Shown here: in pieces, positions 7,844-15,527 of the stretch | Layout of the letters: each line of letters opens with the position of its first letter | Position numbering within the stretch: the stretch's first letter is position 1 | NCBI GenBank assembly: GCA_003152355.1 | Contig: PMAA01000205.1 | Location: 6,492-47,778 of the forward strand | Source: Acidobacteriota bacterium | GTDB lineage: Bacteria > Acidobacteriota > Terriglobia > Acidiferrales > UBA7541 | Direction of reading: 5' to 3' | DNA length: 41,287 nt | The notes under the pieces: generated by a model | What the model saw: the letters and a program-made list of their open reading frames with translations, nothing else | The model's database searches: none | What the model was told of the DNA's origin: nothing | Made by a program: the position numbers and the translations under genes

Positions 7844-9742
7844 ATGCCACATAAACTTACGAACATACTTGCCTTAGTTCCCAGCGATATTGTGATCGCG
7901 CAAGCCGCGACTCCCATCCCAATCAGCCGAATCGCCAGCGACGCAGGAATCCTTTCAGAAGAACTGGAGCCGTATGGGAGCACCAAGGCCAAAGTGCACC
8001 TCTCAGTTCGCGATCGCTTAAAGCACGTCACAAACGGCAAATACATTGTGGTGACCGCAATCACTCCCACCCCTTTGGGTGAAGGCAAGACAACCACCAC
8101 CGTCGGCCTGAGCCAAGCCATCGGGGCACACTTAGGCAAGCGCGTATTTACGTGCATCCGTCAACCCAGTCAGGGACCGACGTTTGGGATCAAGGGTGGA
8201 GCAGCCGGCGGCGGCTACAGTCAGATTATTCCGATGGAAGAATTTAATCTCCATCTTACGGGAGACATCCACGCCATCACGGCTGCGAATAACCTGCTGG
8301 CTGCCGCGATTGACGCACGTATTTTTCATGAAAATTCGCAAAAAGACGAAGCGCTCTTCGAGCGGCTATGCCCGCCGAACAAGTACGGCAATCGCACCTT
8401 TTCCCCGGTAATGTTGCGCCGGCTACATAAGCTCGGAATCGCGAAGTCTGATCCGAATGAATTGACATCCGAGGAACGTAGCCGCTTCGCGCGCTTGGAC
8501 ATCGACCCGGAGAGCATCGCCTGGCGGCGCGTGATCGACACCAACGACCGCATGCTGCGCCAGATCACGATTGGGCAGGGCGCTGAAGAAAAGGGATTCA
8601 CGCGCTCGACTGGGTTCGACATAACTGTTGCCAGCGAAGTAATGGCAATTCTCGCGCTAACCACCGGGTTGAACGATATGCGCGAACGCCTTGGGCGCAT
8701 GATGGTCGCGATCAGCAGGGCTGGTGAGCCGGTCACGGCCGACGATGTCGGAGTCGGTGGCGCTCTGACAGTCTTGATGAAAGACGCCATCATGCCAAAT
8801 CTCATGCAAACGCTCGAGGGAACGCCTGCGTTTGTCCACGCAGGACCCTTTGCAAACATCGCTCACGGTAATTCATCGATCGTGGCGGACCAAATTGCCT
8901 TGAAGCTCGTCGGGCCGGATGGCTACGTCCTAACCGAAGCAGGCTTCGGCGCGGACATAGGGATGGAGAAGTTTTTCAACATCAAGTGCCGTTATAGCGG
9001 GCTGATTCCGAGCTGCGTCGTTTTAGTTGCGACAATTCGAGCTTTGAAGATGCATGGCGGTGGCCCTAAGGTCACAGCTGGCCAGCCACTGGCCACCGAG
9101 TATTCGCAGGAGAATCTGGATTTGCTAGAGAAGGGCTGCGCCAATCTTGTAAAGATGATCCAGAACGCCCAGGCGTTCGGAATCCCTGTCGTCGCGGCGG
9201 TGAATCGCTTTAAGGACGACACGGCAGCCGAAATCGACCTTGTGCGTCGCATCGGCGTGAATGCAGGGGCCGAAGACGCGGTCATGAGCGATCACTGGGC
9301 GCAGGGCGGAGCCGGAGCGATTGAGTTGGGCAAGGCCGTGATCGCGGCCTGCGAGAAACCAAGAGATTTTCAATTTCTCTACCCGCTCGACATGAGTATC
9401 AAAGGAAAAATCGAAACGATCGTTCGCGAGATGTACGGCGGTGCGAGAGTCGAATACTCGCGGGAGGCGGAGAAGAAGATTGACCTGTACACGCGTCTTG
9501 GATTCGACAAATTGCCGGTCTGCATGGCCAAGACCCATTTGAGCTTAAGCCACGATCCCAGCCTCAAAGGAGCTCCGACTGGATTCACGGTGCCCGTACG
9601 AGATGTTCGAGCGAGCGCCGGAGCGGGGTTTGTTTATCCGCTACTCGGTGCGATGAGCACGATGCCGGGACTTCCGACACGACCGGCATATTACGATGTG
9701 GATCTGGACCCGCAAACTGGCCGCGTTGTCGGGCTCTCCTAA
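7844..9742 (+). CDS. fhs: Formate-tetrahydrofolate ligase, long C1-THF-synthase-like form
   Basis: Cytosolic enzyme that joins formate to tetrahydrofolate using ATP, giving 10-formyl-THF for purine and one-carbon metabolism (EC 6.3.4.3). The 632-aa chain shows the P-loop [16 protein letters not shown], the folate/ATP region [34 protein letters not shown], and the closing [15 protein letters not shown] and [11 protein letters not shown]. It is longer than the ~556-aa bacterial enzyme because of an insertion after [18 protein letters not shown] (with [13 protein letters not shown] and [16 protein letters not shown]). I recall that insertion and the flanking text as nearly the same as the ligase domain of eukaryotic C1-THF synthase. 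AGGGA precedes the ATG. No folD or other folate gene is adjacent. It faces the Mo-hydroxylase operon tail to tail. Confidence 0.97.
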   Translation: MPHKLTNILALVPSDIVIAQAATPIPISRIASDAGILSEELEPYGSTKAKVHLSVRDRLKHVTNGKYIVVTAITPTPLGEGKTTTTVGLSQAIGAHLGKRVFTCIRQPSQGPTFGIKGGAAGGGYSQIIPMEEFNLHLTGDIHAITAANNLLAAAIDARIFHENSQKDEALFERLCPPNKYGNRTFSPVMLRRLHKLGIAKSDPNELTSEERSRFARLDIDPESIAWRRVIDTNDRMLRQITIGQGAEEKGFTRSTGFDITVASEVMAILALTTGLNDMRERLGRMMVAISRAGEPVTADDVGVGGALTVLMKDAIMPNLMQTLEGTPAFVHAGPFANIAHGNSSIVADQIALKLVGPDGYVLTEAGFGADIGMEKFFNIKCRYSGLIPSCVVLVATIRALKMHGGGPKVTAGQPLATEYSQENLDLLEKGCANLVKMIQNAQAFGIPVVAAVNRFKDDTAAEIDLVRRIGVNAGAEDAVMSDHWAQGGAGAIELGKAVIAACEKPRDFQFLYPLDMSIKGKIETIVREMYGGARVEYSREAEKKIDLYTRLGFDKLPVCMAKTHLSLSHDPSLKGAPTGFTVPVRDVRASAGAGFVYPLLGAMSTMPGLPTRPAYYDVDLDPQTGRVVGLS

Positions 9743-9836
9743 ATCCGATCGATCGGAGTTGGAACAAGAAACCGCTAGCCAGAGAAGGATCGCATGATCG
9801 TATTCAGGGCAACTCTGCCAAGAACTGGGCAACGCT

Positions 9837-10259
9837 TCACTTCCGCACTGATTCGGCCGAAGCACGAACGTTCATCCTAAAAATATCACTCAAGAGAAAC
9901 AGGTCCGTGAGCAGGGCGCGGAGATGAATCGATGCGTTGAGATTGTCGATTAATTGAGAGCTGATGGACGGTTGGGCCAGCACCAGCTCAATGGCCGCCA
10001 GAGAGTCCCGGGCGTCCCGGTCGACCACGGCGACGAACGCCTCATAGCGTTCGCTCGGTTCAAGACTCTGTCGCTTTACCGCCATCGCGCAACATTCTGA
10101 GAGGCCAGAGATCGCGTTCACGGCACGATTTAGGAACTCGCGGATCCGCGCGCCCGATGCGCTTCCTCCTTCAGCAGGTAGTCCTTGCGCGGCGTAAGCC
10201 AGCATGAACTCGTAGCATTCTTCGATCGTGTTGCAGCGCTCCGAGATATCAGCCGGCAT
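9837..10259 (-). CDS. Small helical protein, last gene of the Mo-hydroxylase operon
   Basis: A 140-aa protein I do not recognise. It is predicted to be almost all alpha-helix (IEECYEFMLAYAAQG, RIREFLNRAVNAISGLSECC, DRDARDSLAAIELVLAQ, LRALLTDLFLLSDIFRM), has no signal peptide or membrane span, and is acidic overall. Its ATG overlaps the end of the cytochrome b gene by 11 bases, with GAGGGG upstream, so it is translationally coupled to the operon. In related three-subunit molybdenum hydroxylase loci this position is often taken by an XdhC/PaoD-type maturation factor. This protein lacks the XdhC Rossmann motif, but a dedicated assembly or chaperone role is a reasonable inference from position. 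A four-helix-bundle regulator is another option. Confidence 0.8.
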   Translation of the reverse strand: MPADISERCNTIEECYEFMLAYAAQGLPAEGGSASGARIREFLNRAVNAISGLSECCAMAVKRQSLEPSERYEAFVAVVDRDARDSLAAIELVLAQPSISSQLIDNLNASIHLRALLTDLFLLSDIFRMNVRASAESVRK

Positions 10260-11121
10260 CGGTTAACCCCTCGGTGTCCGCTCCTCGGGATCTCGCAGGC
10301 GACTCGGAAGGCTCGACAGGCCATCGCGCTGGATCGTGTTCTTCAAGATAAAAGTCACGGCTCATCCAACCGAAGATCATGGATTTGGTAATAGCTCGCT
10401 TTTCCGGACGAAGCCCAAAGTAGACGTGCACCATGATTAACGCGATCAATCCGACGCCCGCCAGCCCGTGCAGGACGTACATCATGCCCCAGGTCATGTC
10501 GGAGAACAGATACGGATTGCGGGGAAAAAAGATCGTACGCACGCGAGACATCATGAACACGCCCGTGATGATCACGGAAAGACCAGCGGCGATGATGGCG
10601 CCGTGGTAGAGCTTGTTCTCCAGGGGATACTTGGCGAATCTATCCGGCGGCGGCGCGGCCTTGCCAACAGAGCGCAGCATTCTTCTCCGCGCGTCCCGCA
10701 GGTCAATCCTATCCGGCCAGATCGACCAGAAATCCATAAAGAATGAGGCGTGGATAATGTGAAAGAGGATGGAGGCGGTAAGAACGGCACCCGCGATCCA
10801 ATGATAGGTGACCCAGTTGAACTGAAAACCCACCTTCGGCAGAAAGGCAGTAAATAGCAACGTGAACATGGCAGCTGCCATAACCCAGTGGAACAGTCGC
10901 GCCGTCAGCGAGTGTCTGGGCACATGTTCTGGTATGCGCGCCACGAGCAGCGGTGAATTGCTGCCCGCAAACTCTCTGGCTTTGGCGAAGTATCGCAAGT
11001 ACGTGGCGTGAACGATAAAGAACAGCAACCCGGCAATCACCGCCACCCATATCAAGAACCAAGCGATATGAATCGGGACGCGCTGCCCCCACGGACTAGT
11101 GGCCCACTCTAGGAAGCCCAT
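10249..11121 (-). CDS. Membrane cytochrome b subunit (FdnI/NiFe-hydrogenase type)
   Basis: Di-heme b-type cytochrome in the inner membrane, about 290 aa, passing electrons to quinone. The ATG at 11121 follows a GGAGGAGTGGAGGAGG tract and overlaps the FAD-subunit gene by 13 bases; the track start at 11397 is an out-of-frame read-through of that gene and is rejected. Hydrophobic helices: WFLIWVAVIAGLLFFIV, WVMAAAMFTLLFTAF, WIAGAVLTASILFHIIHA, AIIAAGLSVIITGVF and LHGLAGVGLIALIMVHVY. Candidate heme ligands are His in RLFHW, TYHW/LFHIIH, KLYHG, YVLHG and MVHVYFG, the layout of the formate dehydrogenase gamma/hydrogenase cytochrome b family. Its place between the FAD subunit and a helical protein says it is the electron exit of the Mo-hydroxylase. 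Such a partner is uncommon for xanthine-dehydrogenase-type enzymes. Confidence 0.92.
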   Translation of the reverse strand: MGFLEWATSPWGQRVPIHIAWFLIWVAVIAGLLFFIVHATYLRYFAKAREFAGSNSPLLVARIPEHVPRHSLTARLFHWVMAAAMFTLLFTAFLPKVGFQFNWVTYHWIAGAVLTASILFHIIHASFFMDFWSIWPDRIDLRDARRRMLRSVGKAAPPPDRFAKYPLENKLYHGAIIAAGLSVIITGVFMMSRVRTIFFPRNPYLFSDMTWGMMYVLHGLAGVGLIALIMVHVYFGLRPEKRAITKSMIFGWMSRDFYLEEHDPARWPVEPSESPARSRGADTEGLTDAG

Positions 11122-12122
11122 GTCGCCTCCTCCACTCCTCCAATAGCGCGCTTTACCAGATTCCTCATCAGTGGGATCTTGTACGCGTTGAACTGCAAGG
11201 GGATGGCTCCCTGCACTGCCAGTTTCCCCGCCATTTCTCCGGTTGCTGCGTTCGGTGGTTTGCCGCGGACCGCGTCTTCGACAACCTTCAAGCGCAGAGG
11301 ACGAGCGGCCGCGCCATTCACCGCTATGCGCATCCGCTCGATGGTGCCATTCGATACGGCCATCGCGGAGGCTACGTTCAACAGGGGAAAGTCCCACACA
11401 TTCCGGTCTCGCACTTTCTCAAAATAGAATTGCGCGCCGGCCCACGAGGTTGGAATACGAATCGCCGTCAGAAGGTCCCCAGGCTTCAAGATGTGCAAGC
11501 GGGTGATATCGATTTCAGGTCCGATGAAGTAGTCTTCGGCGTCCACCACGCGCTCACCCTTGGAAGTGCGAATCACGAATTTGGCATCGAGTGCAATAAG
11601 CGCGGGAGCAGTGTCGGAAGGATTCACCGCCACGCAGCGGTCCGCATGCAGAATTGCGTGCTCGCGATTGCGTCCCTCCGGCGTGTCGGCATAGCAGATG
11701 TTTCCGCCTGCGCGATAGCAAGGCCATCCGGCGCGATAATACCAACAGCGGGTGTCCTGCGACACATTGCCGCCAATCGTGCCTTGGTTCCGGATCTGCG
11801 GTGAAGCCACCAATTCCGCGCTCTCCGCCAACAGGTTGTACTTCTCTCTGATGACAGGATGCTGGACTACTTCCGTTAGCGTGGTCATCGCTCCGATTTC
11901 GACGCCGTCAGACGTTGTACGAATTCCTTTAAGTTCCGCGATCCCGCTCAGGTCGACCACCACCTTGGGTTTCTTGATGCGATCTTTAAGCCAGTCGAAG
12001 CTGTCCATGCCTCCGGCCAACACCCATGCATCGCCCTGCTCCTCGAGCAACTTTTGCGCGTCAGCAATGGAATTCGGCTGAAGCAGTTCAAAAGCCGGCA
12101 TGACGTCTCGGATTACAGCCAT
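11109..12122 (-). CDS. FAD subunit of molybdenum hydroxylase with Cys4 (4Fe-4S-type) insertion
   Basis: Medium subunit (337 aa) of a xanthine-dehydrogenase-family enzyme. The FAD-binding PCMH-like N-terminal part contains LAGGMDSFDWLKDRI and the second flavin motif RNQGTIGGNV at about 111-120. CO-dehydrogenase flavoprotein C-terminal sequence follows (FYFEKVRDRNVWDFPLLNVA ... ERMRIAVNGAAARPLR). Right after the flavin motif come Cys126, Cys135, Cys143 and Cys163, within TRCWYYRAGWPCYRAGGNIC and ILHADRC. The same spacing style occurs in PaoB and in 4-hydroxybenzoyl-CoA reductase beta, where it holds a 4Fe-4S cluster, so an extra cluster is likely here. AAGGAG lies about five bases before the ATG. 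It follows the Mo-cofactor gene by 22 bases and overlaps the cytochrome b start. No leader peptide; export would rely on the Tat-tagged partner. Confidence 0.95.
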   Translation of the reverse strand: MAVIRDVMPAFELLQPNSIADAQKLLEEQGDAWVLAGGMDSFDWLKDRIKKPKVVVDLSGIAELKGIRTTSDGVEIGAMTTLTEVVQHPVIREKYNLLAESAELVASPQIRNQGTIGGNVSQDTRCWYYRAGWPCYRAGGNICYADTPEGRNREHAILHADRCVAVNPSDTAPALIALDAKFVIRTSKGERVVDAEDYFIGPEIDITRLHILKPGDLLTAIRIPTSWAGAQFYFEKVRDRNVWDFPLLNVASAMAVSNGTIERMRIAVNGAAARPLRLKVVEDAVRGKPPNAATGEMAGKLAVQGAIPLQFNAYKIPLMRNLVKRAIGGVEEATWAS

Positions 12123-12144
12123 GGGCTCTCCTTTCGGGTCTCCA

Positions 12145-14691
12145 CTAAATGTGCGCCATTAAGGGATGTTGCATGGGCCGTCCTGCTTCAAGGGACGTGA
12201 GAATAGTGTCTGCATTGACGGGCGCTCGCCGAAAAATTTCATCACCAAGAGCGTCCGAGAGCGCGTTCAGGATGGAGGCACACCCGCCGCCAACCGGCGG
12301 CTCGCCTACACCGCGAGCGCCAACCGGCGTCTCCGGATCTGGAATATCGAGCGCCGCCCATTGCATGTCGACGGGTATATCCAGAATCGTTGGCGGCTTG
12401 CTCTGACTGAATCGCGTCGAAAGCATTGCACCATAGTGAGGATCGAAGACCCATTTCTGGCCAATCGCATGCCCGATGCCCAAAGTAGACCGGCCCAGGA
12501 TTTGACCTCCAAGCGCGCGAGGATGAATTACCGAGCCGACATCTGCATAGGCGAGGAAATCCACGATGTAATACTTGCCGGTTTCGACGTCGACCTCGAC
12601 TTCGGCAAAGCTGGCAACGTAGGAAAATGTCGCGCCATCGCGAGGGTAATTGTCCTTCGCGGCCGCCACCAAGCCTTGGCCTGCCAGCGCTGCCAACGAC
12701 GCCTTCGTTACTTTGTTCAGGTCTGGGGACGCTTCGTGGCCATCGTAGATGCCACCCAGTTGAATGGCGTACTTTGCAGCCTGCGCCAGGGTCATGCCGG
12801 CGCCACTGCCCTTCCGAAATACACGCTCGTTGGCAACGTCGTAATTTTCTGGTTTGCCGCCGAGTTTCTTCGCTGCAATCTCCTGGAGTTTTTTCCGCGC
12901 ATCCATCGCGGTCGCGTATGCCGCACGTGTCATTGCGTGGGTCGTCTGGCTCCCGCCGGAAACACAGGTAAAGGGAAGGTTCTTCGACGAGTCGCCCCAT
13001 GTGATGTCGCACTTCTCCCACGGCACTCCCAAAATCTCGGCAGCCACCCGGTGCACATCGATCACGGACTCTGTTCCGAGGTTGCCGATACCGGACAGGA
13101 TGGATAATCGCCCGTCGGGCTTGATGATCAGGATCCCATCGAAGCCTATCGTGCCGCCAACGTAACAACTGAGCGACACGCCTACACCACGCACCTTTGT
13201 ACCGATTCGCTTCGGAGTGCGCGCAACCCTTTCGCTCCATTTGAACTGTTCCGCTCCACGGTCGAGCGCTTCCTTCAAGAATGCACTCGTTGCATAAGGC
13301 CTTTTGCCCTGCACCGCTGGCCCGAATGGCGCTTTGCCCTCGGGACAGTTGATTCGGCGTATAGCCACCTGATCGATCCCCAGTTTGCGCGCAGCTTTCG
13401 CGATCACCGGTTCGATAATCGCGATCCCCTGCATACCGCCAGGAGAACTTTGCGCGCTTCTTGGCGGCGTGTTTGTCAGTATGGTGGCTCCGCGCCAGCG
13501 CATGGCTTGCGGTTGATACAAGAGAGACACGATACGGCCCGACGAGGGGACATCGCCCCCTGCATCATAGGGACCGTTATTGCAGATGACGAACATATCC
13601 AGTGCGATGATCCGGCCGTCGCTGGAAAAGCCTGCTTTCATCCGCCCCAACAGGCTGGGCCGCGCACGGCCAATGAAGGTCTCCTCCTCGCGGCTGATTC
13701 GCATCATCACCGGTGCATTGGCCTTCTTCGACAAAAGCGCGGGAATAATCAGCGAAATTCCCGCTGTGACCTTGCTGCCGAAGCCGCCTCCAGTGTATTC
13801 GCTGATGAGAACCACTTTGCTCACGTCGATGTTCAGCCATCTCGCGATGGCGGGCACGGTTTGAGCGGTGCTCTGCGTGCCGGTATAAACGTAGACTTTC
13901 CCGTTCTGCCAGTAAGCCATCGCGCTGCGGGTCTCCAGCGTCTGGTGGCTCGTGTCTGGTGTCACGAACGTTTCATCGAGGACCAGCGCCGCGTTCCGGA
14001 AGCCCGCTTCCACGTCGCCGTATGACCATTCGTCAGGTGTCTTTCCGAGGGGCAGACGCCCTTGCTTTGCCTCTTCGAAGTCAGCCTCGGTCCACTTCAG
14101 TTCTCCGATCGTGGGAGGTGGCGGAGGCGGTGGCGGAGATCCCGCCACGGCCGCCGGCGCCGGAGGCCGCACCCAGATGTTTCCGTCCGTTCTTGGGTTC
14201 GGCCCACCGGGTCGCAATGATTCAAGAGGATCGATGACGAACGGAAGCGGCTCAAGATCTATCCGAATCTTTTCAATCGCTTCTGCGGCGGTCAGCTCAT
14301 CGACCGCGGCCACGGCTAGAATCGGTTCACCTTGGTAGAGCGGCTCCATCGTGAGCGCACGCTCGCTCTTCGGGTTGGCCCGAATCACCGTGCCATTGTC
14401 TGTCAGGGAATCGGCCGGAGGCGGAAGCTCGCCGGCCATCAGAATCGCTTTCACTCCAGGCATTGCAAGCGCTTGACGCACGTCGAGGTGCTTCACGCGC
14501 GCGTGCGGCAGAGGACTGAGCAGCAGCTTGCAAAACAGCATACCCTCGGCGTGATAATCCTCAGCGTACTTTGCCTGCCCCGTGACTTTCGCATAGAGGT
14601 CTGGGGTTTCGTAATCCTTGCCGATCAGTTTGTGTCCGGCCCCGTACACGCGCCCACTTGCTCCGCTAGGCTCAACATCGCTCTTAGGCAC
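12145..14691 (-). CDS. Molybdopterin-binding catalytic subunit, xanthine dehydrogenase family
   Basis: Catalytic subunit (848 aa) carrying the molybdopterin cytosine dinucleotide site of an aldehyde-oxidase/xanthine-dehydrogenase-type hydroxylase. The first domain starts KDYETPDLYAKVTGQAKYAED; the second has EYTGGGFGSKV, RRINCPEGKAPFG and, near the C-terminus, the active-site loop VGARGVGEPPVGGG with the catalytic Glu of the family. The GTG start at 14691 overlaps the 2Fe-2S gene by eight bases and has GAGGAGGG upstream. Between the two domains is a run of eight prolines (AGSPPPPPPPPTIG), an unusual linker and a likely EF-P-dependent translation site. Substrate cannot be read from sequence; the PaoC-like context favours aldehydes, and N-heterocycles remain possible. 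It presumably folds in the cytosol and crosses the membrane with the Tat-tagged small subunit. Confidence 0.96.
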   Translation of the reverse strand: MPKSDVEPSGASGRVYGAGHKLIGKDYETPDLYAKVTGQAKYAEDYHAEGMLFCKLLLSPLPHARVKHLDVRQALAMPGVKAILMAGELPPPADSLTDNGTVIRANPKSERALTMEPLYQGEPILAVAAVDELTAAEAIEKIRIDLEPLPFVIDPLESLRPGGPNPRTDGNIWVRPPAPAAVAGSPPPPPPPPTIGELKWTEADFEEAKQGRLPLGKTPDEWSYGDVEAGFRNAALVLDETFVTPDTSHQTLETRSAMAYWQNGKVYVYTGTQSTAQTVPAIARWLNIDVSKVVLISEYTGGGFGSKVTAGISLIIPALLSKKANAPVMMRISREEETFIGRARPSLLGRMKAGFSSDGRIIALDMFVICNNGPYDAGGDVPSSGRIVSLLYQPQAMRWRGATILTNTPPRSAQSSPGGMQGIAIIEPVIAKAARKLGIDQVAIRRINCPEGKAPFGPAVQGKRPYATSAFLKEALDRGAEQFKWSERVARTPKRIGTKVRGVGVSLSCYVGGTIGFDGILIIKPDGRLSILSGIGNLGTESVIDVHRVAAEILGVPWEKCDITWGDSSKNLPFTCVSGGSQTTHAMTRAAYATAMDARKKLQEIAAKKLGGKPENYDVANERVFRKGSGAGMTLAQAAKYAIQLGGIYDGHEASPDLNKVTKASLAALAGQGLVAAAKDNYPRDGATFSYVASFAEVEVDVETGKYYIVDFLAYADVGSVIHPRALGGQILGRSTLGIGHAIGQKWVFDPHYGAMLSTRFSQSKPPTILDIPVDMQWAALDIPDPETPVGARGVGEPPVGGGCASILNALSDALGDEIFRRAPVNADTILTSLEAGRPMQHPLMAHI

Positions 14692-15328
14692 GGCTCGCCC
14701 TCCTCATGTTTTCCGCGCCGCGCATCATCGCGGTCAGAATCTTGTCGTAATCCTGGCACCGGCACAGATTTCCGGAAAGGCCGTGCGCCAGTTCGCTCCG
14801 CGTGGGATTGGGATTCGTCTTTAGGAATGCCACCGATGCCATGATGAAGCCAGGCATGCAGAACGCGCACTGAAAGCCTTGTTCGTCGATGACGCCCTGC
14901 TGGACCGGGTGCAGCGTTCCATCGGGGCTCGCCAGCCCTTCGATCGTCAGGATTTTTCGATCGCGCACCGTGTGTGTCAGCACCGAGCAGGCGTAATGAG
15001 GAACGCCGTCAATGAGCACGGTGCAAGAGCCACATTCGGCTCGGTCGCAGCCGAGCTTCGTGCCGGTGAGCCCCAATTTGTGGCGCAGCGTCCAGGCCAA
15101 CGTTTCTTGTTTCATGACGTCGACTCGCCGCTGCTGCCCGTTCACATTGATGGTAAGGAGCCTTTCACCCGTGCCCGGAGCAGACTGGCCCAATAGAGTG
15201 GAGGCGCGGAAAAGATAGCTTGCGGAGGAAACTGCCACACCGCCTACAATCACACCCTTTATCAAGTCGCGTCTTGAGAGCTTATTTGGCAGCGGTTCAA
15301 TAAACTCGTTACCGTCGATGTCGCTCAT
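14684..15328 (-). CDS. 2Fe-2S subunit of molybdenum hydroxylase with Tat leader
   Basis: Small electron-transfer subunit (214 aa) and the first gene of the five-gene operon. The N-terminus has a twin-arginine signal (LSRRDLIKG, then VIVGGVAVSSASYLF). A plant-type ferredoxin domain follows with Cys94, 99, 102 and 114 (LGCDRAECGSC ... HYAC). The helical second domain holds the other cluster with Cys154, 157, 189 and 191 (FQCAFCMPG, NLCRCQDY). Length is above the usual ~160 because of the leader. AGGAGG precedes the ATG. By analogy with PaoA, this leader probably carries the whole folded complex to the periplasm. There the complex can dock with the cytochrome b encoded two genes further down the operon. 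Its 3' end overlaps the catalytic-subunit start. Confidence 0.96.
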   Translation of the reverse strand: MSDIDGNEFIEPLPNKLSRRDLIKGVIVGGVAVSSASYLFRASTLLGQSAPGTGERLLTINVNGQQRRVDVMKQETLAWTLRHKLGLTGTKLGCDRAECGSCTVLIDGVPHYACSVLTHTVRDRKILTIEGLASPDGTLHPVQQGVIDEQGFQCAFCMPGFIMASVAFLKTNPNPTRSELAHGLSGNLCRCQDYDKILTAMMRGAENMRRASRA

Positions 15329-15527
15329 CGCATGATTCCTCCTCGACCATCCACGTGGGTTTCGCAGCCAACAGCTACCACAAAAATCTCATGCTCGAAA
15401 AATTCGCTTCGTTGCTCAAAGATACGTCTGGAACTACTGCCCAGGCCAGTGTGGCCATTTCGTTTGACGCTGCGCCGAATCAAAATGGGTACTGCCGGGC
15501 CGCATTTTGCACGGAGGGTCTACTAAC

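Noticed and set aside
9744-9757. Perfect palindrome TCCGATCGATCGGA after fhs
   Set aside because: No T-run and too short a stem-loop for a terminator; could be chance.
10249-11397. Extended 382-aa version of the cytochrome b ORF
   Set aside because: The first 92 residues are an off-frame reading of the FAD-subunit gene; the ATG at 11121 has a strong ribosome site.
12166-13107. Long plus-strand ORF (313 aa) opposite the Mo-cofactor gene
   Set aside because: Shadow of the well-supported catalytic subunit on the other strand; no domain and no ribosome site.
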